Source of the DNA: Hordeum vulgare subsp. vulgare
Lineage: Eukaryota > Streptophyta > Magnoliopsida > Poales > Poaceae
Length of the DNA stretch: 64,000 bases
Assembly (NCBI RefSeq): GCF_904849725.1
Contig: NC_058518.1
Coordinates: forward strand, 418,693,081-418,757,080
Direction of reading: 5' to 3'
Positions 47,121 to 58,516 of this stretch are shown here, in pieces. The notes below the pieces were generated by a model, which saw only the letters and a list, made by a program, of their open reading frames with translations, was not told the origin of the DNA and searched no databases. Every line of letters starts with the position of its first letter. Within the stretch, counting starts at the first letter, position 1. The position numbers and the translations under genes were made by a program.

Positions 47121-47269
47121 TCTACCGCATCCGTGCGTCGTCCTCGCGTAGATCAGAGTGGCTCGCCGGAGGGCACTCTGTGCCGGCGGTGCGTGCACGT
47201 GTGAGTGCAGTAGGGCCTGGCATCTGCCCAAAAGGGGCAAGCTTCCCTCTCTGGCAGACTTCATAGAAG

Positions 47270-47639
47270 TGGCGTAGTGGTTTGTTGCACGCGTTGTGAT
47301 GTGGCAAGTCTCGGGTTCGAGCCCCAGTGCCCCCTCCTTTTTGTCTCCGGCGATATTTGGTGTGGTAGTGCAGAGCAGAGTAGCTACCTGGTAGGATTCC
47401 CCTGTTAGACCAGGAACCGCAGCATAGCAGAGTGGCAGCAGGGCGGTTTTGCTGCCAGCACGTCGTGGGTTTGAAACCCAGTGGCGCCATTTTGCTTATT
47501 TCATTTTGTGGCACAATAGCAGCCGAGGAGAGCATACCCTATTTGCCTTCCTCTCTCTGTCGAGCCAGGAGCAGTAGCGCAGTGGTTGTGCTTGTGTGAT
47601 TGTGGGAAGTAGGGCATGGGTCCCCCTTTGTATTTTTTT
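47270..47639 (+). repeat. Three tRNA-like modules with pol III box A and box B motifs
   Basis: Box A matches are TGGCGTAGTGG at 47270-47280, TAGCAGAGTGG at 47425-47435 and TAGCGCAGTGG at 47575-47585, 155 and 150 bases apart. Box B matches are GGTTCGAGCCC at 47314-47324 and GGTTTGAAACC at 47468-47478, 44 and 43 bases after box A, as in real tRNA genes. The third box B is decayed (near 47615). T runs follow modules 1 and 3. They do not fold into full tRNAs by eye. Confidence 0.6.
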
Positions 47640-47744
47640 GTTGTTGCTTGTGATGTTTTCTTTTTAGTTACTTCTTACCTTTGCTTGGGCAGCAACATTT
47701 TGTTGCCTAAGATATCTAAACCAGTAGGTTTCCTCTTGTTTAGC

Positions 47745-48125
47745 TAGTATGTATGTGTTTGTGTAGAGTTAGTGTATGCATGAGGTGTGTGCTTGTGTGT
47801 GTGTGTATGTACCCATGTGTTGTGTGAGTGTGTATGTATCCATGTGTTGTGTGTGTGTGTGACACACACATGCCCAAGGCATGGTTTTGCCTTAGTGAGC
47901 ACTTGTGTGCAAGCATGTAGGTGTGTGTGTTAGTGGTAGTTTATGTGAGTGCAAGTATGTGTGTGTTTTAGAAACTAGCATGTGTAGGTGTGTGTGCTTG
48001 GGCACTTGTGATGCTAGCATGTATGTGTGTGTGGTGTGCTATGACACACATACATGAGGTCTAATCCTCATGTGCACCATTAGAGTGTGAGTGTGAGAAA
48101 GTGCATGTGTATGTGAAGAGCATGA
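47745..48125. repeat. TG-rich low-complexity region
   Basis: Many TGTGTG and CACACA runs are interspersed with CATGTA/GTATGT words, with several short inverted pairs (for example TGTGTG followed by ACACACA around 47850-47870). No gene seen. Confidence 0.8.
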
Positions 48126-49367
48126 ACTAGTGAGTATCACATATGATATGGCACTATTTGAGACTATGTGATTCCATGTAGTTTTTCATCTTAGCTTTGT
48201 GCCTATTTGTTGTATGCAAGTACCTAGATATTATATATGTTTTTGGGGTAGAATCTTCCCAGGAATCCATTGGTGGAATCATATTTCACTTTGGAACACT
48301 TTATGGAAAAGTCATTTTCGGTTTTGATGCTATGTTTAGAGCTTGGTGCCATGTGGTGTGATGAGCCCATGGAGATGAACCCTTGATGTGGCAGTAGTGG
48401 GTGAACCCCTCTACAGCATGGTGGTTTTATTTTATGCTTAGGAGTTTGTATGTGCAAGTTGTGCCCTGTCACAGTAGGCATGTGGCTGAAATTGTCAGTT
48501 TAGTGAAAATCTGTGGTTTTCACCAAGTCTGAGAAACTGTTGTTATTTTCTTCCCTTGTAGTTGTCGTTGCAAAAATTCATGTGTTGGGAATCAGCCCTT
48601 GCAATCAACTAGAGAGTTGGAGCTTTTTTGTTTGTCTAGCTCTCTGTTAAATTTCATGCACTTTCACTCCCTGTAGATATTGTTTGGGGGCTGTCAAAAT
48701 GCTTCAGAGCATAAACAGCTGGTGAGAATCTGAGATTTTCACTAAGTCCGTGAAATCTGTTATTTTTGTCCAAGTTAGCACGTGTAGATCTTTCTGTGTG
48801 TAACTCCTTTGTATTATAATTTTGCTCCTGCTTGTAGAGATTTTGAATAGCTTTTTCCACATATCTTGTTTGGCACATTTGGGTGGCTGTAGGTGCTTTG
48901 CATGTTGCTCTCAAACTGTTATGATGTTGTTTAGACAGATTGCATAGTTTTGTTGTTTTGAAGCTTGTGAGTGCATAGTTGGTGGTGTGGTGAGTTTCTT
49001 TGCACCACCCCACCTATACTTGTTTGTTTGATCATGTGGCAACCTGGGAATACCAAAAGTGTGCCATTGGAGTGTGCTTGTGTAGAACTCCATATTTTGT
49101 TTCATAGTTTCCGGTTGATCCGTAGCTACGTTCTCAACGTTCTTTATATGTTTTTGCATCGTTTTCTCGTGATGCACCTGTTCATGTCATCTTAATGCAT
49201 GTCAAGATAGCTTAGAGTGAAGTTATATCCAGAAGTTTGTCTTTTCTTCTCATGCATATGCAAGTGACTAGATTAGAGATGCATGCTTCATTCTCATCTC
49301 ATGCATCATGTGTTTGTTGCATCATGTTGTGTTGTTGTTCATTGGCTGTTGTTTTTATATTGGGTAG
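48126..49367 (+). other. Middle of the Sukkula-like LTR, no gene seen
   Basis: T-rich sequence on the plus strand with short open frames on both strands and no recognised motif. It ends at an acceptor-like TTGGGTAG (49366-49367). Confidence 0.4.
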
Positions 49368-49470
49368 CACCGGGATCGGAGAGCCAGAACGTGGATTCTG
49401 GAGAGTATGTGCAATACGAACAAGAGCAGTTCCAAGCTGAAGACATCATAGGCAAGATGACCGTGACCTT
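49368..49470 (+). other. Possible upstream acidic exon in the Sukkula-like LTR
   Basis: After the acceptor-like AG at 49366-49367, an open frame reads ESQNVDSGEYVQYEQEQFQA and EDIIGK. The donor site is not clear. The composition (Glu, Gln, Asp) is unlike the surrounding T-rich sequence. Function unknown. Confidence 0.35.
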
Positions 49471-50722
49471 GATACCGTATCTAGCTTTGTTATGCATAGA
49501 TCCACGTTTCCTTCGATTATGCTCGCTGCCTACCACTTGATATATTTGCCTCCTCATATTGCCATGAACCCAAATACCTTCCCCTCCTAGCTAATATTGT
49601 TTGGCTAAGTAGGCATGCTCATCTTCTAATGTTAGCTTTGCTAGTTGCACGTGTCAGTTGTCTCATGTGATAACATGAGTTTTGATATCATTATGTTTTA
49701 ATATGCTATTTAATTAATGCACCTATATACTTGGTAAATGACGAAAGGCCTAGCCCTTTGCCGGGTGATTTGTTCCGTTATTGCCGCCTCAGTTTCCGGC
49801 TACCGGTGTTTGATTCCATAATTGATCGCTCATAACACGTTCGGGGTTGTTATGGGGACCCCCTTGATAAATCGCGTAGTGTTAAGACTTGTCCGGCAGG
49901 ACCCAACATTGGTTTTAATTTGCTAATCACCTAATAATAATTTGCATAGGGAATAGCTACCCGGAGGATTTTAATCAACAACCCGGGCCAGTGCTCCTCA
50001 TTAGTGTTAGTCCCACCTGAGCAATTTCCGGGGCCCCCCTGGTCACCCAGAGATTTAGCCATCCCGACGTCTAGCTCATCCGTCGTGTCCTGAGACTGAG
50101 ATACGCGGCTCTTATCGGGGTCGTCGACATGAGGGGAGGTCCTTCTAGTCTTGTCTTACCTTAGCGATATATCCTGCGTATAGGAATCCCGGTGAAGCTT
50201 TGGTTCTCCCCAGAGTTGAGGTTTTCCTCTAAGGAATCCGACGAGATCACGAGATTCGTGATAGAGGATTACTTTGCGGCCCGTGACCGTTTGTGATGGA
50301 CTAGTTGGAGCACCCCTGCGGGGTTTAATCTTTCGGAAAGCCGTGCCCATGGTTATGTGGCAACATGGATTATTTGTTAACATTCGGTTCTGGATAACTT
50401 GAACTTAATGTAATAAAATTGCCAATTGTGTGCGTAACCGTGACTGTCCTCTTCGAAGACCTCTCTTCGATCGGGAACACGGTGGGGTTATGTTTGACGT
50501 AGGTAGGTGATCAGGATCACTTAGTGATCATCTAGTCTTCGGCCGCTCACGTAGACCACCACATCTATAACTTTGTTCTACGTAAGATAGCCACCATAAA
50601 TGCTTAGGATGCTGCAACCTAAACACTGAACCTTCCTCACCTAATAACTTGACTAGTTTCGGTACCAAGGTCATAGATTGCTGACTCCCCGTGGCTCACA
50701 AATTACTTCAACACCCCAACAG
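49471..50722 (+). other. Sukkula-like LTR, region between the two acidic exons
   Basis: No coding motif. The stretch 49740-50680 is richer in GC and in short inverted pieces than the sequence before it. It ends at the acceptor-like CCCCAACAG at 50714-50722. Confidence 0.4.
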
Positions 50723-50823
50723 GTACAGGTACGCCCGACACAGGTGATCCAGATGGCATGCAGCTGGCGTGGCAGTACGATGAGGAGAACGACCGCCTGT
50801 ACGTGAACTATCCAGAAGACTGA
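50723..50823 (+). other. Possible terminal acidic exon in the Sukkula-like LTR
   Basis: After the acceptor, the frame reads GTPDTGDPDGMQLAWQYDEE and NDRLYVNYPED, then TGA at 50821-50823. It is about 265 bases before the LTR end. The acid-aromatic composition looks protein-coding. Whether it is spliced to 49368-49470 or expressed is unknown. Confidence 0.4.
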
Positions 50824-51088
50824 GGCCGTGGTCATGATCGTGGGCAAGCATGCGGGATAGCATAGCCTTCTTATGTTACGTAGTCCGTAGCGGAACTACC
50901 TTGTCTGAATAAATGTGTGGATGTAAACTCTGATATTATCTATGTGAGATGGCAAACAATTCCCTATTTGTCATTCTTTAATTATGTATGTGCTATGTTT
51001 ATCTTGCTTGCGAAATGCATAGATGCGCTTCTTTGCATTTTGGGGCATCGCCCCCTAAATAGGAAAGCACCTCATCTTAGTCGTTACA

Positions 51089-51701
51089 GCCTCCTCTCCT
51101 TCTTATTCTTACTTGGCCTCCCCCCTAGAAGGGAGGAGGGTTTCCCCTCTGCTCCTTGGCCTCCATGGAGAAGGAGGGGTGAGAGCCCCTCCGAGATTGG
51201 ATCTCTCTCTCTCTCACTCTGTTTCTTTGTGTGTCTGCGTTCCAAGATTCTCGCCTTTCATCGTTTCTTAAATTCCCGGAGAGACGTAATTTCGATTGGG
51301 CTGAAATTTCAACACGATTTTATCCTGATATTAGTTTTCTTGCGGCAAACGAAGGGCGCCAACCGCCTTACGGGGTGTCCACAAGCCAGCCTGGCACACC
51401 CTACCCCTCAAGTCGCGCCCCTGTGGCTTGTGGGCTCCTCGGGGACCGCCTTCTATTGATTCCACTTCCCAAAATTCACATATATTCCAAAAAAAAATTC
51501 CGTATGTTTTTATCCCGTTTGGACTTCGTATGATATGGATTTTTTGCGAAACAAAAAACATGCAACAAACAGGAACTCGCACTGAGCACTGGATGAATAT
51601 ATTAGTCCCAAATATAGTATAAAAAGTTGCCAAAGTATATGAAAGTTGTAGAATATTGGCATGAAACAATAAAAAATTATAGATACGACGGAAATGTATC
51701 A
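51089..51701 (-). repeat. LTR fragment F, right part
   Basis: It resumes the LTR at the second GCCTC and ends at 51701 with GAAATGTATCA, the complement of TGATACATTTC. A (CT)n stretch lies at about 51202-51220. No coding content. Confidence 0.6.
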
Positions 51702-51717
51702 CGGGCTGGGAGCTCGG
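51702..51717. other. Short host remnant left of element G
   Basis: The bases between LTR F and element G continue, after G, at 58471-58516. The last five (CTCGG, 51713-51717) are the left target duplication of G. Confidence 0.6.
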
Positions 51718-53227
51718 TGCTACCTCTTGAGCTTGCGTTGGTTTTTCCCTTGAAGAGGAAAGGGTGATGCAGCACAGTAGCAGTAAGTATTTCCCTCAGT
51801 TTTGAGAACCAATGTATCAATCAAGTAGGAGAATCAAGCCAAGTGTCCACAGTACCTGCGCAAACACAAACTAGCTTGCACCCAATGCTATAAAGGGGTT
51901 GTCAATCCCTTCAAGATTGATTGCAAAGTGAGATCTGAACGCGGAAAGTGCAACGAAGTAAAAGTGTAAGGCTGAAAATATGGTATGAAGTAGACCCGGG
52001 GGCCCTAGTGTTCACTAGAGGCTTCTCTCAAAATAGCAAATATTATGGTGGGTGAACAAATTACTGTCGAGCAATTGATAGAACCGCACAAAGTCATGAC
52101 GATATCTAAGGCCATGATCATACATATAGGCATCACGTCAGAGACAAGTAGACCGATACTGTCTGCATCTACTACTATTACTCCACACATCGACCGCTAT
52201 CCAGCATGCATCTAGTGTATTGAGTTCATGACGAACAGAGTAACACCTCAAGCAAGATGACATGATGTAGAGGGATAATCTCAAACCAATGATGTAAACC
52301 CCATCTTTTTACCCTTGATGGCAACAACACGATGCGTGACTCACTGCCCCTTCTGTCACTGGGAGAGGTCACCGCACGGTATGAACCCAAAACTAAGCAC
52401 TTCTCCCATTGTAAGAATCATAGATCAAGTTGGCCAAACAAAACCCACAACTCGAAGAGAATTACAAGGATATGAAATCATGCATATAAGAGATTAGAAG
52501 AAACTCAAATAAGATTCATAGATAATCTGATCATAAATCCATAATTCATCGGATCTCGACAAACACACCACAAAAGAATATTACATCGGATAGATCTGCA
52601 TGAAGATCATGGAGAACTTTGTATTGAAGATCCAAGAGAGAGAAGAAGCCATCTAGCTACTAGCTATGGATCCGAAGGTCTATGGTGAACTACTCACGCA
52701 TCATAGGAGAGGCCATGGTGTTGATGAAGAAGCCTTCTGTATCCAAATCCCTCCTCCGGTAGGGCACCAGAACGTGCCCCAGATGGGATCTTGCGGAGAC
52801 AGAAGCTTGCGGCGGCAGAAAAGTATTTTCGTGGATCTCTCGCGTAGTTTTGCATTTTTCGGGAATTTATAGGCGGAAGAGGTAGGGCAGACGAGCCACA
52901 GGGGTCCCACAAGCCTGCTAGGCGCGGCCCCCCTGGCCGCGCCTAGGGGTCTTGTGGCCTCCCTGGTGGCCTCTGCCTTGGTTCTCACGCCCCCTGCATA
53001 TCTTCTGTTCCAGAAAAAAATCTTTTCGGAAGTTTTATTCCGTTTGGACTCCATTTAATACTCTCCTCTGAAAAGGGTCAAAAACGCGGAAAAACAGGAA
53101 CTGGCACTTGGCACAGAGTTAATAAGTTAGTCCCAAAAAATATATAAAAGGCATACAAAACATCCAAAGTTTGACAAGATAATAGCATGGAACCATCAAA
53201 AATTATAGATACGTTGGAGACGTATCA
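51718..53227 (-). repeat. 3' LTR of element G
   Basis: TG/CA ends; TATAAAT at 52865-52871 (minus). By eye the first 270 bases differ from the other LTR at about ten positions, so insertion is not very recent. Confidence 0.9.
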
Positions 53228-55863
53228 AGCATCCCCAAGCTTAACTCGTGCTCGTCCTCGAGTAGGGAAGTGATAAAGACTGAATTTTTGATGTGGAATG
53301 CTACCTAGCATAGTTGTCCTTTATAACTTCTTTCATGTGACATGAATGTTCAGATCCGTAAGATTAAAAACAATAGTTTTCTATTGACACGAGAACAAGA
53401 GTACTTCAAGCAAATTAGCAAGGTAATCATGAACTTTCGAAATAACAAGGCCAAAGAAAGTTGTCCCTACAAAATAATATAGTCTGGCTATGTTCCATCA
53501 TCCCCACACAACGAATTTAAATCATGCACAACCCCGGTATTGGCCAAGTAATTGTTTTCGCACTCTTACTTTCTCAAACCTTTTTCAACTCTCACGCAAT
53601 ACATGAGCGTGAGCCATGGATATAGCACTATAGGTGGAATAGAGTGTGGTGGAGGTTGTGAGGCAAAAAGGAGGAGATGGTCACATCGACTCGGCATATC
53701 AAAGGGCTATAAAGACGCCCATTAATAGATATCAATGTGAATGAGTAGGGATTGCCATACAACGGATGCACTAGAGCTATAAGTATGTGAAAGCTCAAAA
53801 GGAAAACTAGTGGGTGTGCATCCAACTTGCTTGCTCACGAAGACCTAGGGCAATTTTGAGGAAGCCCATCATTTGAATATACAAGCCAAGTTATATAATA
53901 AAGATTCCCACTAGCATATGGTGGTGACAAAACGACAGGCTCTCAATCATCAAGAACATGGTGCTATTATGAAGCACAAGTGTGGAAAGAGATAGTAGCA
54001 TTGTCCCTTCTCTCTTTTTCTCTCTCTTTTTTTGTTTGGGGTCTTTGGCCTCTTTCCATATCTCTCTTCTTTTTATTTATTTTTTGTGGGCAACTTTGGC
54101 CTCTCTTTTTTTATTTCCTCACATGGGACAATGCTCTAATAATGATGATCATAACACTTTTATTTACTCACAGCTCAAAGCTTAGAACGATGATGACTCT
54201 ATAGGAAATGACTCTGGCAGTGTACCGGGATGTGCAACGATCTAGCTTGGCATATGACGTTGAAACATCTCGCTAGCTATCTTACGATCATGCAATGCCA
54301 ATATGAGAGTGACGGCACAAGTCATGAGACGGAACGGTGGGAGTTGCATGGCAATATATCTCGGAATGGCTATGAAAATGCCATAGTAGGTAGGTATGGT
54401 GGCTGTTTTGAGGAAGGCATATGGTGGGTTTGTGAACCGGCGAAAATTTTGCGGTACTAGAGAGGCTAGCAATGGTGTCAGGTGAAAGTGGATCTATACC
54501 ATGGACTCGCATTAGTCATGAAGAACTCACATACTTGTTGCGAAAGTTTTTATTAGTAATCGAAACAAACTGCTAAACGGATACTCCTAGGGGAAGGGTT
54601 GGTAGGTGTTAACCATCGCGCGATCCCGACCGCAACACAAAGGATGACAATCAATAGATCAATTCTGCTCCCACTTCCTAACATAGCGGTTCACCATACG
54701 TGCATGTTACGGGAATCACTAACTTCAACACAAGTATTTCTAGATTCACAACACCCTACTAACATAACTCTTAATATTACCGAATCCACGTCTCAAAACT
54801 AATTGAGAGGAATCAAACTTCTCTTTTTACTCAATGCACATGAAGATGAAGGTTTGATTGTATCCTCTTTGGGTGCCTATCACCTTTGGGACTATTTTCA
54901 TAGCACAAGCCAACTACCAAGTTACACAGCGCCGTGCTCTAAAAGATCTAAGTGAAGCACATAGAGCAAAATTGTCTAGCTCAAAAGATATAAGTGAAGC
55001 ACAATGAGTATTCTAGCAAATTCACGATGAGTGCATGTCTCTCTCAAAAGGTGTGCAGCAAGGATGATTGTGACACACACAAAAAAGACTCCTACGATAC
55101 AAGACGCTCCAAGCGAAACACATATCATGTGGTGAATAAAAATATAGCTCCAAGTAATGTTACCGATGGATTGAAGACGAAAGAGGGGATGCCTTCCCGG
55201 GGCATCCCCAAGCTTAGGCTTTTTGGCGTCCTTGAATTTGGCTTGGGATGCCTTGGGCATCCCCAAGCTTGATCTCTTTCCACTCTTTATCTCTTTGTCC
55301 ATGAGAACATCACCCAAACCTTGGAAACTTCACAACACAAAACTTAAGCAGAAACTCATGATATCATTAGCACAAGAAAACAAACTTCCACCTCTTGAGG
55401 TGCTGTAGCAATCTTGATTTCTATTTATGTTTGTGTTATATTACTGTATTCTCACTTTTCCATGGCTAGTACCCCCCCCCCGATACAATCCATAGTTTCA
55501 TCAAAACAAGCAACCAACACAACAAAAACAGAATCTGTCAAAAACAGACCAGTCTGTAGCAATCTGTATACTTCGTATACTTCTGGTACCTCAAAAATTC
55601 TGAACAATTACGACAGCCTGGGCAATTGGCATATTAACCAGCAGCAAAAAGAATCAACTCAAAAGCTCTTTCTGGATAAAAATGAAAAATAATTTCGTGT
55701 GTGAAAAGTTTCTGTCTTTTTCCAGCAGGATCAAACAACCAACACCAAACTAGTCATAAAGGTTTTGCTTGGCTCAAACATAAAAAGAAACACAAAATAC
55801 ACAATCATAACAGAATTATGATGGTGTGGACGCAACGAAACAGAAAGAAAAATATAAATTCAT
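53228..55863 (-). other. Long 3' non-coding region of element G
   Basis: It contains the PPT (53229-53242), two further exact copies of its 14-mer (55202-55215 and 55257-55270), TTCACTTATATC-type repeats (about 54935-55015), a pyrimidine-rich stretch (53998-54120) and a poly-C run at about 55470-55480. No protein family recognised. Confidence 0.65.
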
Positions 55864-55886
55864 TGGGTTGCCTCCCAACAAGCGCT
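55864..55886 (-). promoter_or_regulatory. Conserved post-ORF hairpin in element G
   Basis: This is the same 23 bases as 24919-24941 in reverse complement, located about 45 bases after the ORF stop at 55930. The stem TTGGG/CCCAA with an AGGCAA loop is intact. Confidence 0.6.
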
Positions 55887-55929
55887 ATTGTTTAATGCCC
55901 TTAGCTAGGCATTGACAATTCAATGATGC

Positions 55930-56679
55930 TCACATAAAAGAAAAGAATTGAAGCACAATGAGAGCATCATAAAGCATGTGAAAATCACATCTAAGTCTAA
56001 CATACTTCCTATGCATAGGCATTTTATAGGAAAACAAATTGTCAAGACAACCAATAGTTACCAAATGCAAGGAAGAGGAAAGAGACAATAGCAATCTCAA
56101 CATAACGAGAGGTGATTTAGTGATACGAAAGTTTCTACCACAATATTTTCCTCTCTCATAATAATTACATGTGGGATCATAATCAAATTCAACAATATAG
56201 CTATCACAAAGGATATTCTTTTCATGATCCACATGCATGCAATGTTGACGCTCTTCAAAAATAGTGGGATTATCATCAACTAAAGTCATGACTTCTCCAA
56301 ACCCACTTTCAATATTATTGCAAATATAATATTCATCATGAGGCTTAAACACATTTTCAAGATCATAAGAAAAATCATCGCCCCAATCACGATCATTGCA
56401 ACAAGTAGTGGACAAAACAAAACTAGCATCCCCAAGCTTAGGGTTTTGCATATTTTTAGCATGATTGACACTAATAGGATTTATAGTGAAACCATTGCAA
56501 TCATTCTTTTCATTCAAGGAGCCCTCGTGAATCACTTCATAAATTTCTTCATCACGATTTTCAGATTCACGCATCTCAAGCAAAACTCCATAGAAAAAGT
56601 CAAGTGCACTCAACTCACTAGCAATTGGATCAACATAATTGGATCTCTTAAAGAGATTAGCAAGTGGATGAGGATCCAT
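55930..56679 (-). CDS. Orphan 249-residue ORF of element G, function unknown
   Basis: The frame is intact from ATG at 56679 (MDPHPLANLFKRSNYVDP) to its stop, and occupies the place of gag downstream of the PBS. It has no gag domain. Residues 30-140 are acidic. Ten cysteines and several histidines are present, densest at 147-180 (QHCMHVDH, CDSYIVEFDYDPTC, GKYC), which could bind metal. The C-terminus (about 190-212 and 235-249) is hydrophobic. K-L-G-D-A at residues 81-85 is encoded by an exact copy of the PPT 14-mer (56426-56439). An open frame of this length in AT-rich DNA suggests recent selection or recent origin. I cannot name a function. Confidence 0.65.
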   Translation of the reverse strand: MDPHPLANLFKRSNYVDPIASELSALDFFYGVLLEMRESENRDEEIYEVIHEGSLNEKNDCNGFTINPISVNHAKNMQNPKLGDASFVLSTTCCNDRDWGDDFSYDLENVFKPHDEYYICNNIESGFGEVMTLVDDNPTIFEERQHCMHVDHEKNILCDSYIVEFDYDPTCNYYERGKYCGRNFRITKSPLVMLRLLLSLSSSLHLVTIGCLDNLFSYKMPMHRKYVRLRCDFHMLYDALIVLQFFSFM

Positions 56680-56960
56680 ATCAAAAGATTTTCAGCAAGC
56701 GAAGATGCAAGCATATTGAAGGCACATAGCACACAAGCAAAGGAAAGGCAAGCGAAAAAGGCAAATATTTTTGTAAACTTTTTTTTTCAGAAGTGGGGGA
56801 GAGGAAAACGAGAGGCAAAAAAGTAAATGCAAGAGATGAGTTTGCGACAGTTACTTGGATAAGCTTCTCTTAGAACAGTCCCCGGTACCAGAAATTGACA
56901 CGTTGGAGGAAGACAATTCTTGACTTGATCCTCCCCGGCAACGGCGCCAGAAATCCTTCT
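56680..56960 (-). other. Leader and primer-binding site of element G
   Basis: The PBS CCCCGGCAACGGCGCCA (plus) at 56933-56949 is the tRNA-Asp type, 11 bases inside the 5' LTR. Between it and the ORF the sequence is like the leader upstream of gag in the 22-kb element, so the two elements share a leader but not the ORF. Confidence 0.75.
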
Positions 56961-58470
56961 TGCTACCTCTTGAGCTTGCGTTGGTTTTTCCCTTGAAGAG
57001 GAAAGGGTGATGCAGCACAGTAGCAGAAAGTATTTCCCTCAGTTTTGACAACCAAGGTATCAATCTAGTAGGAGAATCAAGCCAAGTGTCCAGAGTACCT
57101 GCGCAAACACAAACAAGCTTGCACCCAATGCTATAAAGGGGTTGTCAATCCCTTCAAGATTGATTGCAAAGTGATATGTGAAGGCGGAAAGTGCAACGAA
57201 GTAAAAGTGTAAGGCTAAAAAATATGGTGTGAAGTAGACCCGGGGGCCATAGTGTTCACTAGAGGCTTCTATCAAAAGAGCAAATATTACGGTGGGTGAA
57301 CAAATTACTGTCGAGCAATTGATAGAACCGCGCAAAGTCATGACGATATCTAAGGCAATGATCATACATATAGGCATCACGTCCGAGACAAGTAGACCGA
57401 TACTGTCTGCATCTACTACTATTACTCCACACATCGACCGCTATCCAGCATGCATCTAGTGTATTGAGTTCATGACGAACAGAGTAACGCCTTAAGCAAG
57501 ATGACATGATGTAGAGGGATAAACTCAAACCAATGATGTAAACTCCATCTTTTTACCCTTGATGGCAACAACACGATGCGTGCCTCGCTGCCCCTTCTGT
57601 CACTGGGAGAGGTCACCGCACAGTATGAAACCAAAACCAAGCACTTCTCCCATTGCAAGAATCATAGATCAAGTTGGCCAAACAAAACCCACAACTCGAA
57701 TAGAATTATAAGGATATGAAATCATGCATATAAGAGATCACAAGAAACCAATAAGATTCAGAGATAATCTGATCATAAATCCACAATTCATCGGATCTCG
57801 ACAAACACACCGCAAAAGAAGACTACATCAGATAGTTCTCCATGAAGATCATGGAGATCTTTGTATTGAAGATCCAAGAGAGAGAAGAAGCCATCTAGCT
57901 ACTAGCTATGGACCCGAAGGTCTATGGTGAACTACTCACGCATCATCGGAGAGGCCATGGTGTTGATGAAGAAGCCCTCCGTATCCGAATCCCCCCTCTG
58001 GTAGGGCACCAGAACATGCCCCAGATGGGATCTTGCGGAGACAGAAGCTTGCGGTGGCAGAAAAGTATTTTCGTGGATCTCTCGCGTAGTTTTGGATTTT
58101 TTGGGAATTTATAGGTGGAAGAGGTAGGGCAGACCAGCCACAGGGGGCCCAGAAGCCTGCTAGGCGCGGTCCCCCTGGCTGCGCCTAGCGGGCTCGTGGC
58201 ATCCCCTGGTGGCCTCTGCCTTTGTTCTCACGCCCCCTGCGTATCTTCTGTTCCGGAAAATATCTTTTTGGAAGTTTTATTCCATTTGGACTCCTGTTAA
58301 TATTCTCCTCTCAAAAGGGTAAAAAACACGAAAACAACAGGAACTGGCACTTGGCACTGAGTTAATAAGTTAGTCCCAAAAATGATATAAAAGGCATACA
58401 AAACATCCAAAGTTTGATAAGATAATAGCATGGAACCATCAAAAATTATAGATACGTTGGAGATGTATCA
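56961..58470 (-). repeat. 5' LTR of element G
   Basis: 1,510 bp with TG/CA ends on the minus strand. TATAAAT is at 58107-58113 (minus). Confidence 0.9.
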
Positions 58471-58516
58471 CTCGGCCCTCTACAAGCTCGGCGCAGGTCA
58501 TCAACACCGAGCATAA
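58471..58516. other. Short host remnant right of element G
   Basis: Starts with the second CTCGG and continues the bases at 51702-51717. The last five (cataa) are a possible TSD for element H. GC-rich and without a recognisable identity. Confidence 0.45.

Larger units (their letters stand above)
45935..51088 (+). mobile_element. 5.15-kb Sukkula-like solo LTR flanked by GCCTC duplications
   Basis: It begins TGTAATGCCCCAAG and ends CGTTACA, bounded by GCCTC at 45930-45934 and 51089-51093. No internal domain, PBS or PPT is present, so it is a solo LTR from recombination between two LTRs. Length and sequence start resemble Triticeae Sukkula-type LARD LTRs; the name is tentative. Composition is mosaic: an AT-rich U3 to about 46550, a GC-rich leader at 46560-47120, tRNA-like modules, TG-rich stretches, and a structured 3' third. 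Confidence 0.8.
51718..58470 (-). mobile_element. Complete Sabrina-like element G carrying an orphan ORF in place of gag
   Basis: Two 1,510-bp LTRs (51718-53227 and 56961-58470) and the duplication CTCGG (51713-51717, 58471-58475) define it. PBS is 56933-56949 and PPT is 53229-53242, both minus. Between them lie a 249-codon ORF of unknown function and a long 3' region like that of the plus-strand Sabrina-like element. No gag, protease or pol was found, so all enzymes and particle proteins would have to come from elsewhere. Confidence 0.9.

Noticed and set aside
47270..47500. Genuine tRNA genes
   Set aside because: Box spacing is right, but I could not form a full acceptor stem or a normal anticodon arm by eye.
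47122..47535. Minus-strand 137-codon frame containing GTGARTRDL
   Set aside because: It is the complement of the box A/box B modules. Such frames are common spurious hits over tRNA-like sequence, and nothing else supports it.
58471..58516. GC-rich scrap as a piece of a cellular gene
   Set aside because: Only about 60 bases in total with the left part; too short to support any identity.
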